Positions 28,828-41,569 of a stretch of DNA of 64,000 bases are shown piece after piece. Made by a program: the position numbers and the translations under genes. The stretch is taken from NCBI GenBank assembly GCA_030848705.1, contig CM061243.1:100376436-100440435 (forward strand), in the 5' to 3' direction. How positions within the stretch are numbered: the stretch's first letter is position 1; each line of letters opens with the position of its first letter. Source of the DNA: Heracleum sosnowskyi. Taxonomy: Eukaryota > Streptophyta > Magnoliopsida > Apiales > Apiaceae. The notes under the pieces are model-generated. The model saw nothing but the letters and a program-made list of their open reading frames with translations, was not told the origin of the DNA and did not search any database.

Positions 28828-31296
28828 ATGGTGAAGAAGGATGCAGGTGTAAAGATACCAGTTCTAGATAAGGACAATTACTTTCACTGGAAAGTAAAAA
28901 TGCATCTACATCTCATGTCTATGGATGAGAGATATGTAGACTGCATTGAGAAAGGTCCACACGTTCCCATGAAGTTTACATCTAGAGTTGGACTGCCAGA
29001 TGATGCTGAAGATGTAGAAATTCCAAAACCTGTCTCAGAATGGACTGTTAAAGATATTGCAGAAATCCATAAAGATAAAAGAACCATGAACATTTTGTTT
29101 AATGGTTTGGAGCAAGAGATGTTTGACAATGTTATAAACTGTACAACTTCTAAAGAAGCATGGGACACTGTTAGAACACTCTATGAAGGAACTGAGCAAG
29201 TTAGGGAGAACAAAATGCAACTCCTCATACAACAATATGAGCACTTTCATTTTAAAGCTGGTGAAACCCTAAATGACACATTTAGTAGGTTTCAAAAGCT
29301 TTTGAATGGATTAAAGTTGTATGGGAGGGTCTACCAAACCAAGGATTCAAATCTCAAATTTCTTAGAGCTCTTCCAAAAGAGTGGAAGCCTATGACTGTT
29401 TCTCTGAGAAACACTCAAGAGTACAAAGACTATACTCTTGAAAGGCTTTATGGAACTTTAAAGACATATGAACTGGAAATGGAGCAAGATGAAGAAATTG
29501 AGAATGTGCAAAAGAAAGGTGGATCTATTGCATTGATTGCATCTGTGAACCAACTGGAAGATGACAATGAAGAAGCTGCAAAAGCCACAACTAGTCGAGC
29601 TAGTTGTAGGAGTGATGTTAGCAAGGGTAAAGGCAAGATGACAGAAGAAGAAGAATAACCAGCCAACTTGGATGACTTAGATGAGATTGATGAACACATT
29701 GCTTTTCTTTCAAGAAAATTTTCTAAGTTCAAATTCAAGAGAAACTCAGAAGCAAGGCCACCAAGGAGAGACTTTCAACCTAGCAAAAATAATTGGATTG
29801 AAAAGTCTAAGTCTAAATGTTTCAACTGTGGAATGATTGGTCACTTTGTTGGAGATTGCAGAAAGCCCAAAGTTGAGAAGGGCAACAGGAAATTTGAGCC
29901 TGTTGATTATAAAAAGAAATACTTTGAACTTCTCAAGCAAAAAGAAAAGGCTTTCATGTCTCAAGAGTATGATTGGGCTGGTAATGGTAAAGATTCAGAT
30001 GATGATGTTGAGTATGTCAACTTGGCTCTAATGGCTAACAATCATGAGCAGGAAGCAAGTTCCTCTAGCAACCATGTAACAATTACTAATCTTTCTGAGC
30101 TTTCTAAAGAGGAATGCGATAGTGCAGTTAATGAAATGTCTACTGTACTGTATAATTTGCGTGTTACTCTTAAATCACTTACCAAAGAGAACTCAAGAAT
30201 TAAAGAGACCAATTTGCTCTTAAGTGATAGAAATGCCATGTTAGAAGCACAGCTAATTGAATTTGAGAAAATGAGGTGTGTTAGTAGGGATGCTAAGATG
30301 GAACTTGAGAAAGTGTTAAAAAGGGAAGAGATTCTTAAAACACAACTAGAAATAGAACAAAGTGTGATAGCAAAATGGAAAGGTTCCAGGAATGTTGCTA
30401 CCAACATCATTAATGTTCAAGGTATGGAATCTTTCTGTGAGCAATCATAGAAAAAGAACAAAGAGAAGCTAGGGTATGTTGTTGAAACCTTAGAATCAGA
30501 AACAGAGTAAACAAACAACAATGATCATTTGTTGAAGGTTGATACGTCAACGGAATGCAAGGTTTCGTTGACAAATGAACCATCAACCGATCAGGCTGTT
30601 TCGTTGACAGAGAAAAAGAAAGAAGAACTCACTAGACTTAATAACAAGTATGGTCCTGCCACCAAGAACTTCGTTCAAGGTGAGTCTAGTAAATCAAATA
30701 AAGTTGAGAAGCCTGTTGAAAGAGCGAATGTAGGTCACTTGTCTAACAAGCAATTGAAAGACAAGTTAGAGAAAATTCAAGTTGAGGTTAAGGGCAATAA
30801 AAAGAATAACAGAAATGGCAAAGTAGGGATTAACAAACATAACAATTACACACCTGATAAGTATGCTCCTAGAAAAACATGTGTCAATTGTGGTAGTGTT
30901 AGTCATTTATCTACTAATTGCAAATATGTTAAGAAGTCTACTAATGTGAAAATACCTAATCCTACAATGAATGTCTCTATGCCTGTAATGCCTGTTATGC
31001 CTAATGTGTTTGCTCCATATGCACAATTTCAGAATCCATATGCTAGCATGCCATTTGTGCCTAATCCATACATGAATATGTTTAATGTGCCACAAATGCC
31101 ATGGAATGTGAATAACATGCTTGTTCCTCCAAATATGCATGCTACGAATGAAAATGTGAGCAACCCTCAGAAATCAACACCAAAGGTAAAGGTTGATTTA
31201 ACTCAATCTGAGCCCAAGGTGAAAAATGATGTAAAGAATAAATCAAAGGCTAACAAAACAGGACCCAAGGAAACTTGGGTACCAAAATCAACTTGA
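28828..31296 (+). pseudogene. gag: Element B gag (decayed)
   Basis: One reading frame from ATG 28828 to TGA 31294-31296, interrupted by in-frame stops at 29656-29658 (TAA), 30448-30450 (TAG) and 30508-30510 (TAA). The N-terminal copia gag domain is present (FHWKVKMHLHLMSMDE, LNDTFSRFQKLLNGL, FLRALPKEW). CCHC knuckles are CFNCGMIGHFVGDC (about 29817) and CVNCGSVSHLSTNC (about 30880), with a coiled coil between them. A Met/Pro/Asn-rich stretch follows, and the end is GPKETWVPKST, parallel to element A's HVWVPKCSD. Motif copies TCAACGGAA/TTCGTTGAC lie at 30547-30610 in the linker. Confidence 0.9.
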
Positions 31297-31310
31297 TTTG
31301 ATTTTATTGT

Positions 31311-34300
31311 GTGCAGGGAGACAAAATGAATCTTTGGTACTTGGATAGTGGTTGTTCAAGACACATGACTGGTGATTCTACCCTGCTCACAGAGTTCCGG
31401 GAAAGAGCTGGCCCTTATATTGCTTTTGGAGATGACAGCAAAGGCTACACTAAGGGATATGACTTGATTTCAAAAGAGAATGTCATCATAGATGAGGTTG
31501 CATTGGTGGATGGTCTTAATCACAATTTGCATAGTATCAGCCAACTTTGTGATAAAGGATTTTTAGTTACTTTTTTAAAATAAGCCTGTGTTGTTTCTAA
31601 AGGTGGAGACAACAATGTGGTAATGACTGGATTCAGAAGAGGGAATGTGTACATTGCTGACTTTAGTAGCACAAGTCCAGACACCATCACTTGTCTTTTC
31701 AGCAAGGCAAGCAAGGATGAAAGTTGGCTATGACACAAGAAATTGTCTCATTTGAATTTTAAGGTTATGAATGACTTGGTGAGGAAAGATCTTGCTACAG
31801 GAATTCCACAGGTGGAATTCTCAAAGGATGGTTTGTGTGATGCCTGTCAAAAAGGGAAACAAAAGAGGGCATCATTCAGCAAGACAAAGTCATCAATTGT
31901 CCAGCAACTTGAGTTGATTCATATGGATCTATTTGGCCCTGTAAATGTCATGTCCATTTCAAAGAAGAAATATTGTCTTGTGATTGTTGATGATTTTTCT
32001 AGATTTACATGGACTTTCTTTTTGCACTCCAAAGATGAGGCAAGTGAAATCATTATAAATCACATCAAGATGGTAAACAATCATCCTGATTTTAAAGTAA
32101 GAAGGATTAGGAGTGACAATGGGACAGAATTCAAGAATTCAACTATGAAGATGTTCTGTGAAGAAAATGGTATTTTGCATGAATTTTCAGCAGCAAGGAC
32201 ACCACCGCAAAATGGTGTAGTTGAAAGGAAAAACAGAACACTTATTGAAGCTGCAAGGACAATGCTAGATGAATCAAAGTTACCAACTTATTTCTGGGCT
32301 GAGGTAGTTAACACAGCTTGCTTCACTCAAAATATTTCTTTGATTAATCAAGCCAAGGGAATGACCCCTTATCAACTACTCAAAAGAAAGAAGCCACTAT
32401 TGGATTTTCTTTATGTCTTTGGATGCAAGTGCTTTGTTCTGAGAAATCAAGCTGAGCATTTGGGGAAATTTGAAGCAAAGGCAGATGAAGCAATATTTGT
32501 GGGATATGCAACATGGAAAGCTTACAGAGTCTATAATCTCATAACCAACATTGTTATGGAATCTGTACATGTTGTTTTTGATGATCTCAAAATTCAAGGT
32601 CTCTGTGATGAAGGTTTCCATGAAAGCCTTTCTTTTGAGAATGAGGAAGGAGATCAAGTAAATCATGTTAAGGCTATTGAGAAACAGCCTAAAGTTGTTG
32701 TGTCTAGCACAAATGAAAGCAGTAGTGAAGATGAAATTGCTGCATTAAGATTGAAAAGACTAGCTGCTAGCAGACCAAATGGTCATTCCGTTGACAGTAA
32801 TGGTGGAAGATTCGTTGACATACAAAATGAGCATTTCGTTGACAGTCAAAACGGGCTTTCCGTTGACAGTCATGGAAATGTTTCTAGGAATGATCACTTA
32901 GGGACAATAAACTCAGGGGGAGTTTCTCAAGGACAAATATCTAATCAAGGCAATCATGATCACGAAGCTACATCTTCTAGAGATAATCTACCTCCCTCAA
33001 GGAAATGGACTAAAGATCATCCCTTTGAACTCATTATAGGCGATGTTTCTTCAAAAGTCCAAACTAGAAGAGCAACTCAAGAGGAATGTCTATATAGTAG
33101 CTTTCTGTCTCAAGATGAGCCAAAGAAAGTTGAGGATGCACTTCTAGATCCAGATTGTGTCTTAGCTATGCAAGAGGAGCTAAACCAATTTGAGAGAAAC
33201 AAAGTTTGGAAGCTGGTGCCCAAGCCTAAGGACAGGAGTGTTATAGGCACAAAGTGGGTGTTCAGAAACAAGATGGATGAAAATGGCATAGTCACAAGGA
33301 ACAAAGCTAGATTGATTGCAAAAGGCTACTCACAGGAAGAGGGAATTGACTTTGATGAAACCTTTGCTCCTGTTGCAAGACTAGAAGCAATAAGGATTTT
33401 CCTAGCCTATGCAGCCCATGCCAATTTCAAGGTCTATCAAATGGATGTGAAGAGTGCCTTTCTGAATGGGGAATTGGAAGAGGAGGTGTATGTAAGTCAA
33501 CCTCCTGGTTTTGAAGATGATGATTTTCCAGAATATGTGTACTTCCTTCTCAAAGCACTCTATGGTTTGAAACAAGCACCTAGAGCCTGGTATGACACGC
33601 TTTCACAATTACTCCTTGAGAATCACTTCACTAGAGGTACTGTAGATAAAACTCTTTTTCATAGGATTGTGAATGACTCTACTATACTTGTTCAAATTTA
33701 TGTAGATGACATAATTTTTGGGTCTATAGATGAAAAACTTTGTCAAAAGTTTGCCAGGCTTATGCAAAGTAAATATGAAATGAGCATGATGGGAGAATTA
33801 ACTTATTTTCTTGGTCTCCAAGTAAAGCAAGTTAATGAAGGCATTTTCATTAGTCAAACAAAGTATATTCATGATTTGTTAAAGAAATTTAACTTAATGG
33901 AATGCTCTCCTGCCAAAACTCCCATGCCTACTGCCACCAAACTTGAATTGAATACTAAGAAAAAATCTGTGGATATTTCAAGTTACAGAGGCATGGTAGG
34001 CTCACTTTTATATTTAACAGCTAGTAGACCTGACATTATGTTTGCTACTTGTCTATGTGCTAGATTTCAGGCTGACCCTAGGGAATCCCATTTAGTTGCT
34101 ATTAAAAGAATTTTCAGATATCTCAAAGGAACACCAAACCTTGGCATTTGGTATCCTAGAGAATCTGGCTTTGAACTAATTGGTTATTCAGATGCAGATT
34201 ATGTAGGATGTAAAATTGACAGGAAAAGCACAACTGGCACCTGTCAATTCCTAGGAAACAAGCTTGTGTCATGGTTCAGCAAGAAACAAAACTCAGTTTC

Positions 34301-34619
34301 TACCTCCACAGCTGAGGCTGAGTACATTGCAGCTGGAAGTTGTTGTGCACAAATTTTATGGATGAAAAATCAACTACTTGATTATGGATTAAGAGTTGAG
34401 AAAAGTCCTATCTTCTGTGACAACACTAGTGTCATTGCCATTACTGAGAATCCAGTGCAGCATTCAAGGACCAAGCACATTGACATCAAGTATCATTTCA
34501 TTAGAGAACATGTTATGAATGTTACTGTGGAGTTACATTTTGTTCCAAGTGAACAACAACTTATAGACATCTTTACCAAGCCACTTGATGAATCAACATT
34601 CTCAAGACTAGTAAGTGAG
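31311..34619 (+). pseudogene. pol: Element B pol, 5' 99% (decayed; last codons at 57682-57705)
   Basis: One frame throughout, with stops at 31581-31583 (TAA) and 31731-31733 (TGA, where A and C have Trp in WHxKLSHLNF). Protease DSGCSRHMTGD, integrase HHCC and D,D,E (MDLFGP, IRSDNGTEF, PQNGVVERKNR), linker with four GTTGACA words (32783-32870), RT (TKWVFRNK, IYVDDIIFG), RNase H (GYSDADYVGCKIDRKS, TAEAEYIA). Element G interrupts it within VSE/LGML; the reading frame resumes exactly after G's 3' target duplication and ends NFS-stop at 57703-57705. Unlike A and C, pol is not in the gag frame (14 bases after the gag stop), so there is also an indel near the junction. Confidence 0.92.
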
Positions 34620-35120
34620 TGATATGGACAGAAAAATAATTATAGAAATATAATTGACTATTCAATGAAAAGGCCGATATATAAGGCCCGACACCTTAAT
34701 TATTCATTAATTTCGTAATTAATGAATAGGGAAAATATACAGCTCATGAAAAGAGTCCAAATTATGGCAAATTGGTCAAAGAAGGATCCAGAATCCCAAT
34801 TAAAGGCAATTAATGAGTCATAGCCTTTATCAACAAGGAAAAGACTTATTCAGCAAGAAATACAATGTTTATCCAATATCAAAAAGGAGACTTATTTGCT
34901 AAGACTCCCAAACATACCATAATTACTAGGCTCCAGACGCCTATATAAGGTCCCTGATCCTACAATCAGAACTACGTCTTTGGCTTGATTCTCAATAATG
35001 ATTTGAGATACGTAGGCATCTTGTGAGGACCGATTTAGTCTCGAAACACAAGTGCAGCCATTAAAGCTCGAAAGCTCATTAATCCTAGCAATTAACAAGT
35101 ACGTTTTTTAATCCATAACA
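34620..35120 (+). repeat. Element G 5' LTR
   Basis: 501 bp; TATA box CTATATAAGG at 34941-34950, followed by a probable transcription start and leader. An inverted repeat TTAATTATTCATTAATT/AATTAATGAATAGGG lies at about 34697-34730. Confidence 0.92.
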
Positions 35121-35138
35121 TTTGGCGCCGTTTGTGGG
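35121..35138 (+). other. Element G primer binding site
   Basis: TTTGGCGCCGTTTGTGGG directly after the 5' LTR. TGGCGCCG PBSs are characteristic of Tat/Athila gypsy elements; the first bases fit tRNA-Asp, the rest only partly, so the primer tRNA is uncertain. Confidence 0.75.
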
Positions 35139-35153
35139 AAGACAACATTAACC

Positions 35154-36900
35154 ATGGCAAACACACGAAGAACAACTCGGGATAATCAAACTCCTGAGGA
35201 TCGCCCTATCACCTCTGAGGCTGATAAGCCACCGCCGACTACTGGCACACAAGGGGCGAATATCCCCACCAACACTCAAGGACCGGAAATCCCGATTTCA
35301 GTTGAAGGGACGAATCCCCTGCAAATGGTCATTCATGGATCTAATCCACAAGAGACCGTTCACCAGCAACCAATCACGAACTCCCCGATGCTCATGAGTT
35401 CACCAAGGAGCCTTCAACTCCATACTACTGATCTCCCTCAATACGCAAATCAGACTTTGGGGATGCCAAGTTATGGCATGCCCCTCGACCCATGGCGGGC
35501 GGTAGTGGAACTAATCCAATCTACCATGAGGCATATGTGCCCCCTTATATTCAAGGTCTGGGACCCCAAACTCGCCAGCCCCTTTCGTTCAAGATTACTC
35601 GGGCCCATACACCGAGGATGAGGGTTATACAACTGGAGAGGATGTCGCCCCAAGAAGAAGACGTTCTTCCCAGACAAATCGGGATCAACCCCAAACTACT
35701 AAGGAGAAAATTGCAGCCCATGAGGCAGAGACTGCAAGACTCAAGAAACTCCTTGCTGAGGAGGAGGCCGCTCAATCTCAAGGCCGAACGACTGAAGGGA
35801 TCCCGATAATCAACTTAGATCCACCGGCAAGAAGAACCAAGAGGGCCGAAGCCCCAAGGGGTGATCCTAGTATTCTGTTGCCCCTAGGAGATCCTGATGA
35901 TCCTACACCACCGTTTACTCAAGACATCATGAAAATGGCTATATCCAGAAAATTCAAGATGCCTCCGATCAAAGCCTATGATGGAACGGGAGGTCCCGCA
36001 AATCATGTAAGGACCTTCTCCAATGCACTGCTGTTGCAGTCAACCAACGATGCGGTCAAGTGTAGGGCGTTTCCACAAACCTTGGCAGACATGGCCCAAC
36101 GCTGGTATAGCCGTCTTCCTCCCAACTCAATTGGGTCTTTCAAGGAACTAAACAAAGCTTTTATCAATCAGTTCATTAGTGGAAGGGTGCATGAGAAAAG
36201 CTCTGCATCACTCATGGCAATCCAGCAAGGAAAGAATGAAGCCCTAAGGGACTACATCAATCGATTCACTTGGGAGGCTTTGAAAGTCCCGGACTTAGAG
36301 GACAGAGTGGCTATGATAGCCCTGCAACAAGGAACTACTGATGACCACTTCAAAAGGTCGTTGGCTAAACATCCACCCGAGAGCATGCTGAAGCTCCAAG
36401 ATAGAGCCGGAAAGTATATCAAGGCTGAAGAAAGCATGAGAAAGTATGAACCCACTGCTGGCGGTAGTGGAAACTCAAAGAAAAGAAACTCAGGAATACG
36501 ACGTCAAGGAAAAGTTTCCTAGAACGTCAAAGGACTCTGATTCTCCACCCAAGAGAAACAATTTTGGGCCAAAGTTTACGGAGTATGCAAGATTGAACAC
36601 TCCCAGGAGTCAAATTTTGATGGAGATAGCCATGGAAGAAGATCTCAAGTGGCCAAAGCCAATGATGGCTGATTTGTCCAAATGGAACCAAAATCAGTTT
36701 TGTCGGTTCCACAAAGAAGTCGGTCATGACACCGACAATTTTAGGCAATTGAAAGATGAGATTGAGTTTCTGATACGAAGAGGAAAACTCAGCAAATTCA
36801 CCAAGGATGGAAATCAAGGGAGTCAAAGAGGAAACTATGAAAGGAAGGATTACGACAGAAGGGACAACGACCAAGATCGTAACCCTAAGCCCCGAGGGCC
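35154..36900 (+). pseudogene. gag: Element G gag (several frameshifts)
   Basis: ATG 35154 (MANTRRTTRDNQ). The frame moves at about 35480-35500 and again at about 35580, then runs to a stop at 36522. The capsid part reads ISRKFKMPPIKAYDGTGG, AQRWYSRLPPNSI, FINQFISGR and IQQGKNEALRDYINRF, the retrotransposon gag family. Another shift at about 36480 is needed to reach the downstream frame with FCRFHKEVGHDTDNF and LKDEIEFLIRRGKL, the gag C-terminus of this lineage. At least three indels, so it cannot make a normal capsid protein. Confidence 0.85.
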
Positions 36901-39900
36901 AGTTATCAACATGATATTCGGAGGACCAACTGCTGCTGGGTCCTCCCGAAACTCAAGAAAGGCTTATGCCCGAGAGGTAATGACTGTGGTCGGAGAAGCA
37001 CCGAAGCGTGCCAGAACAGAAGTGTCAATAGGTTTTGACGATTCAGACTTGGAAGGGGTGAAGTTCCCCCATGATGATCCTCTTGTCATAGTACTTGTGA
37101 TAGGCAACTCCGAAACAAAGAGAGTCCTGGTTGACAATGGAGCTTCAGTGGATATCTTGTTCCACGATGCTTTTATCAAGATGGGTTACACTGATTCTCA
37201 GCTAACACCCTCAAATATGCCTATATACGGATTCAACGGGGTGGAATCGAAAGTGGAAGGCACTATCCAACTCCCAATGACCATGGGGCAAGGGATGAAT
37301 ACGTCTACTCAGATGTTGAACTTCATAGTTATAAAAGTGACTTCAACCTACAATGCAATCCTGGGAAGGACTGGTCTTCATGCGTTCAAGGCTGTTGCCT
37401 CATCTTATCATCTAAAAATCAAGTTCCCAACGAGGAATGGGATTGGTGAAGAACGAGGAGACCAAAAGATGGCTAGAAGTTGTTATGTAGCCGCGTTAAG
37501 GCCTGATGGAACCGGGGGGCAAGTTCTCCCAATTGAAGACATGAATATCAGCGACAACGAGGACAGAAGGGGGAAACCAGCTGAGGACTTGGTCCCAATT
37601 CCCCTAGTCCCAGGAGAACCAGAGAAGGTGACTTATATTGGGGCACTACTGCCCGAACCATTGAAGAGCAAACTCACGTCTTTTCTTCAAAGAAACAATG
37701 ACGTTTTTGCTTGGACAGCGGCCGACATGCCAGGGATTGATCCCCAATTGATAACTCACAAACTGAATGTGGATCCTGAAAGGAAGACGGTGAAACAGAA
37801 AAAGAGGAATTTTGCTCCAGAGAGGCTTGAAGCCATTAAGCAGGAAGTTAATAAACTTTTGGAAGCTGGGTTCATTGAGGAAATCCAATTCCCAGAGTGG
37901 TTGGCTAACCCCGTGATGGTCAAAAAGGCTAACGGAAAATGGAGGATGTGCGTCGACTTCACTGACTTGAATGATGCATGTCCTAAGGATTGTTTTCCCT
38001 TACCAAGGATTGATGCACTAATAGATGCTACAGCTGGACACGAGATGCTTAGCTTCATGGATGGCTTTAGTGGATACAATCAAATCAAGATGCATGAGGA
38101 TGACATCGCCAAAGTATCATTCATCAATGACTTTGGTGTTTTCTGCTTCTTAGTCATGGCATTTGGACTTAAGAATGCAGGGGCAACATACCAAAGTTTG
38201 GTGAACAAAATTTTTGGACACCTAATTGGGAAAACCATGGAGGTCTACGTAGATGACATGTTAGTCAAGAGCCTCGATAAGGCCGATCACATTAAGCACC
38301 TCCGAGAGGCATTTGAAGTGCTAAGGCACCACAAAATGATGTTGAATCCAGCTAAGTGTGCCTTTGGTGTAGGCTCGGGAAAGTTTTTAGGCCTGATGGT
38401 TTCCAAGAGAGGAATCGAGGCCAATCCCGACAAAATCAAAGCAATTCTAGACATGGAGCCACCACGGACTGTCAAAGATGTCCAGAAATTAACGGGAATA
38501 GTGGCAACATTGGGAAGATTCATCTCCAAGTCAGGAGAGAAGTGTTTACCCTTCTTTAAAGCACTCAAGAAAGTGAAATTTTTTGAATGGACAACTGAAA
38601 GCCAAGAGGCCTTTGAGGCCCTAAAGAAATACATGGCTGAGCCACCACTATTGGCCAAACCAAAACCAGGAGAGGTTCTTTATCTATACTTGGCAGTATC
38701 CAACACTGCCCTGGGAGCTGTTTTGGTAAAAGAAGAGTTAAAGGTTCAGAAACCCATCTACTACGTGAGCAAGATCCTACACGGGGCAGAAATAAACTAC
38801 TCCACCATAGAGAAGTTTGCCTTAGCCTTGATAATGGCCTCAAGAAAGCTACGCCCGTACTTCCAGGCTCACAAGATAGAGGTCTTGACTGATCAACCTC
38901 TAAGAAACATCTTGCATAGCCCTCAAGTTAGTGGAAGATTGATCAAATGGGCCATTGAATTGTGTGAATTCGACATCAAGTATAAGCCTCGAACGGCCAT
39001 AAAAGCTCAAGCACTTGCTGACTTCATGGTTGAGTGTACCATTGACAACCAAGAAGTCGGGGGGGGGGGGGGGCAGGAAGCAATAATGGCAGACAAGGAA
39101 GCTGAAGACATAATCTCCAAAGAATGTTGGGTGCTCTATTTTGATGGAGCATCAAAAACAAAATCAAGTGGAGCCGGTTTAGTGCTACAAAGTCCTGATG
39201 GATTCCTCATAGAGTATGCACTAAAACTTGACTTCCCAACGACAAACAATGAGGCTGAGTATGAAGCTCTAATAGCTGGTTTAGGTCTGGCTGGAGCCTT
39301 GAGGGTCAAAACTCTGAAAGTATGTGGAGATTCGAGGCTAGTGGTTTCCTAAGTGAATGGGGAATTTGAGGCCAGAGATGAAGTCATGGCCAAGTACTTA
39401 AGACTTGTCAAGGCCATCATGACTCAGTTCGACGAATGCTATGTAGAGCACATTCCAAGGGAAGAAAACGTGAAGGCTGATGCCTTGTCTAAATTTGCTT
39501 CTTCCGAAATTGAAAACTATGCAGGGAGTGTCTACTTCCAAGTCCTGAGGACCCCAAGCATCAACGGAAAGTTGGTAGCGCCCATTGATGTTAGCAGTTG
39601 TTGGATGGATCCCATCAAATCTCATCTAGAAACTGGGTGGTTACCCAATGACACTTCAGAAGCACGAAAGCTGTAAGTCAGAGCACTAAGGTATACCCTG
39701 ATTGAGGGAATCCTATACAAGAAATCTTTCATCATTCCATATCTAAAATGCTTGAGACCCCAAGAGGCAGAATTGGCCCTAAGGGAGGTACATGAAGGAA
39801 TTTGTGGGCAACACTTGGGGGGCAGAGCCCTTGCTCATAAAGTCACACGTCTAGGTTTCTACTGGCCAAGCATACTAGCAGATGCTAAAAGCTACGTAAA

Positions 39901-40461
39901 GAAATGTGAAAGGTGCCATAAACATGCCCCAGTGGTTAGGCAACCACCAGAGATGTTGACATCCATAAACTCACCAATCCCCTTTGCCATGCGGGGAATG
40001 GATATACTTGGACCATTTCCAATGGCAAGTGCACAAAGAAAATTCTTGATAGTAGCAATCGACTACTTCACCAAGTGGATTGAGGCTAAACCCCTAGCTA
40101 AGATAACCACCAAACAAGTGATGCACTTCTTGTGGGAAAGTGTAATATGCAGATATGGAATTCCACGAATCCTGGTTACGGACAATGGAACTCAGTTCAA
40201 TAATGATGAGTTCAAGAAGTATTGTGAAGATAATGATATCCAATTACGCTTCACTTCTGTTGCCCATCCTCAAACAAATGGGCAAGCTGAAGTTGCGAAT
40301 CGAATTATCCTAGATGGACTAAAGAAAAGAGTTGAATGCTCCAGAAACATTTGGGTAGACGAATTGCTCCCTATACTTTGGGCATATCGTACTAATTGCA
40401 AAGTCACCATTGGAGCAACCCCATTTCTGCTGGCATATGGAGCAGAGGCAGTGGAGATTAC
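36446..40461 (+). pseudogene. pol: Element G pol: protease, RT, two RNase H, integrase (5' part)
   Basis: One frame, starting within gag and running through in-frame stops TAA 39350-39352 and TAA at about 39674. Protease-like LVDNGASVDILF; reverse transcriptase (RMCVDFTDLNDACPKD, FMDGFSGYNQI, MEVYVDDMLVKS); first RNase H region (YFQAHKIEVLTDQPL); a poly-G run at 39058-39073 encoding glycines; second, archaeal-type RNase H (LYFDGASKTKSSGAG, NNEAEYEALIAG, HIPREENVKADALSKFAS); integrase HHCC (HEGICGQHLGG to CERCHKHA) and D,D,E (MDILGPFP, VTDNGTQFNN, TNGQAEVANR). It breaks off at AVEIT where element C inserted; ATTAC is duplicated. Confidence 0.92.
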
Positions 40462-41518
40462 TGTTGGGATTTATGGGTGATAACATAGAAACAACTTAAC
40501 TTTGATTGTACTTAATTTCTTAATTAAGTAGAACATACTGTCACAACCAAAATATGTTCTTGTAATCAGTATGTAATGTTATTCTAGTTGTATAATTTGA
40601 AAGAAGTTCACTTGCTGTGTTCAAGCCTCAAAGGGTACATATTTGGATGACAACATGAATAAAGGTTACTGTCCTAAAGCTTCGACAGTAAGATTACAAG
40701 AAGACAAAATGTTGCAAGTCAAGACAGCATATTCACTCTGACAGCAACATTGGCGGAAGACTTCGCGACAGCAACTTTAGCCCTCGACAGCAAGCTTGGG
40801 AACCTCGACAGCACACTATGCGGGGAACTCGTACTGTCACCAAAAGCACATTCTTGTGACAGCAAGCTTTGCGGCAAAAGTAACTGTCTCGAGAAAGACC
40901 CTTGTTCTAAGTAACTTTCTCAGTCAAATCCCGTGACAGTTTCAATGTTCAAGAAACAGGCGTGATGCAGTATCCCTAAGCTGCACCAAGTCTGCAAGAC
41001 TACGACAGAAGCTTCAAGCACTGCAAAACAAAAGCGAATCAATTCAAGAGCAAGGTCAAGTCCTTATTTGCTGAATTGCTTAAGCTGGAAATAGAATGAA
41101 TCTAGGTTGCTTTTGTTATGATGTATATCTGACATATTAGCAATTTAGGAAAGTCACATGGGTAAGATAATCTGTAAGAAGCTGCCGCTTGAGAATGACA
41201 GCAGCTTCACAAACCCGTGACTGATAGTGATAGGATTAGTCTTATACCTACTGTCAATTCATTCTAGAGATGAAACGAAGACTAGCAAGTGCCTTGAAGA
41301 AAAACGAAGCTCAAGATTTCTCTCTTGAGGTTGTAGCAACACTTTGCAAAATAAATAAAACATTTATTTTGTGAATACTGTCTTCTCTATTTTACTGTTT
41401 GTGAATGCATACATATTATTGATAACATTAAATCTTAGTTTTAGTTGTTGAAACTGAGATTGAATTTTATCAGTATTGCATTCATCCCCCCCCCTTCTGC
41501 AATACTCAAGGACCAACA
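40462..41518 (+). repeat. Element C 5' LTR
   Basis: Begins TGTTGGGATTTATGG, ends GGACCAACA. Contains about 14 CTGTC/GACAG words and, near the end, a poly-C box ending in CTTCTGCAATAC, matching the box in the A and B LTRs. Confidence 0.94.
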
Positions 41519-41520
41519 AC

Positions 41521-41532
41521 TGGTATCAGAGC
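41521..41532 (+). other. Element C primer binding site (tRNA-iMet)
   Basis: TGGTATCAGAGC two bases after the 5' LTR. Confidence 0.93.
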
Positions 41533-41569
41533 TTTCAGATTAATATACATATCTGAGATCCCGACGATA

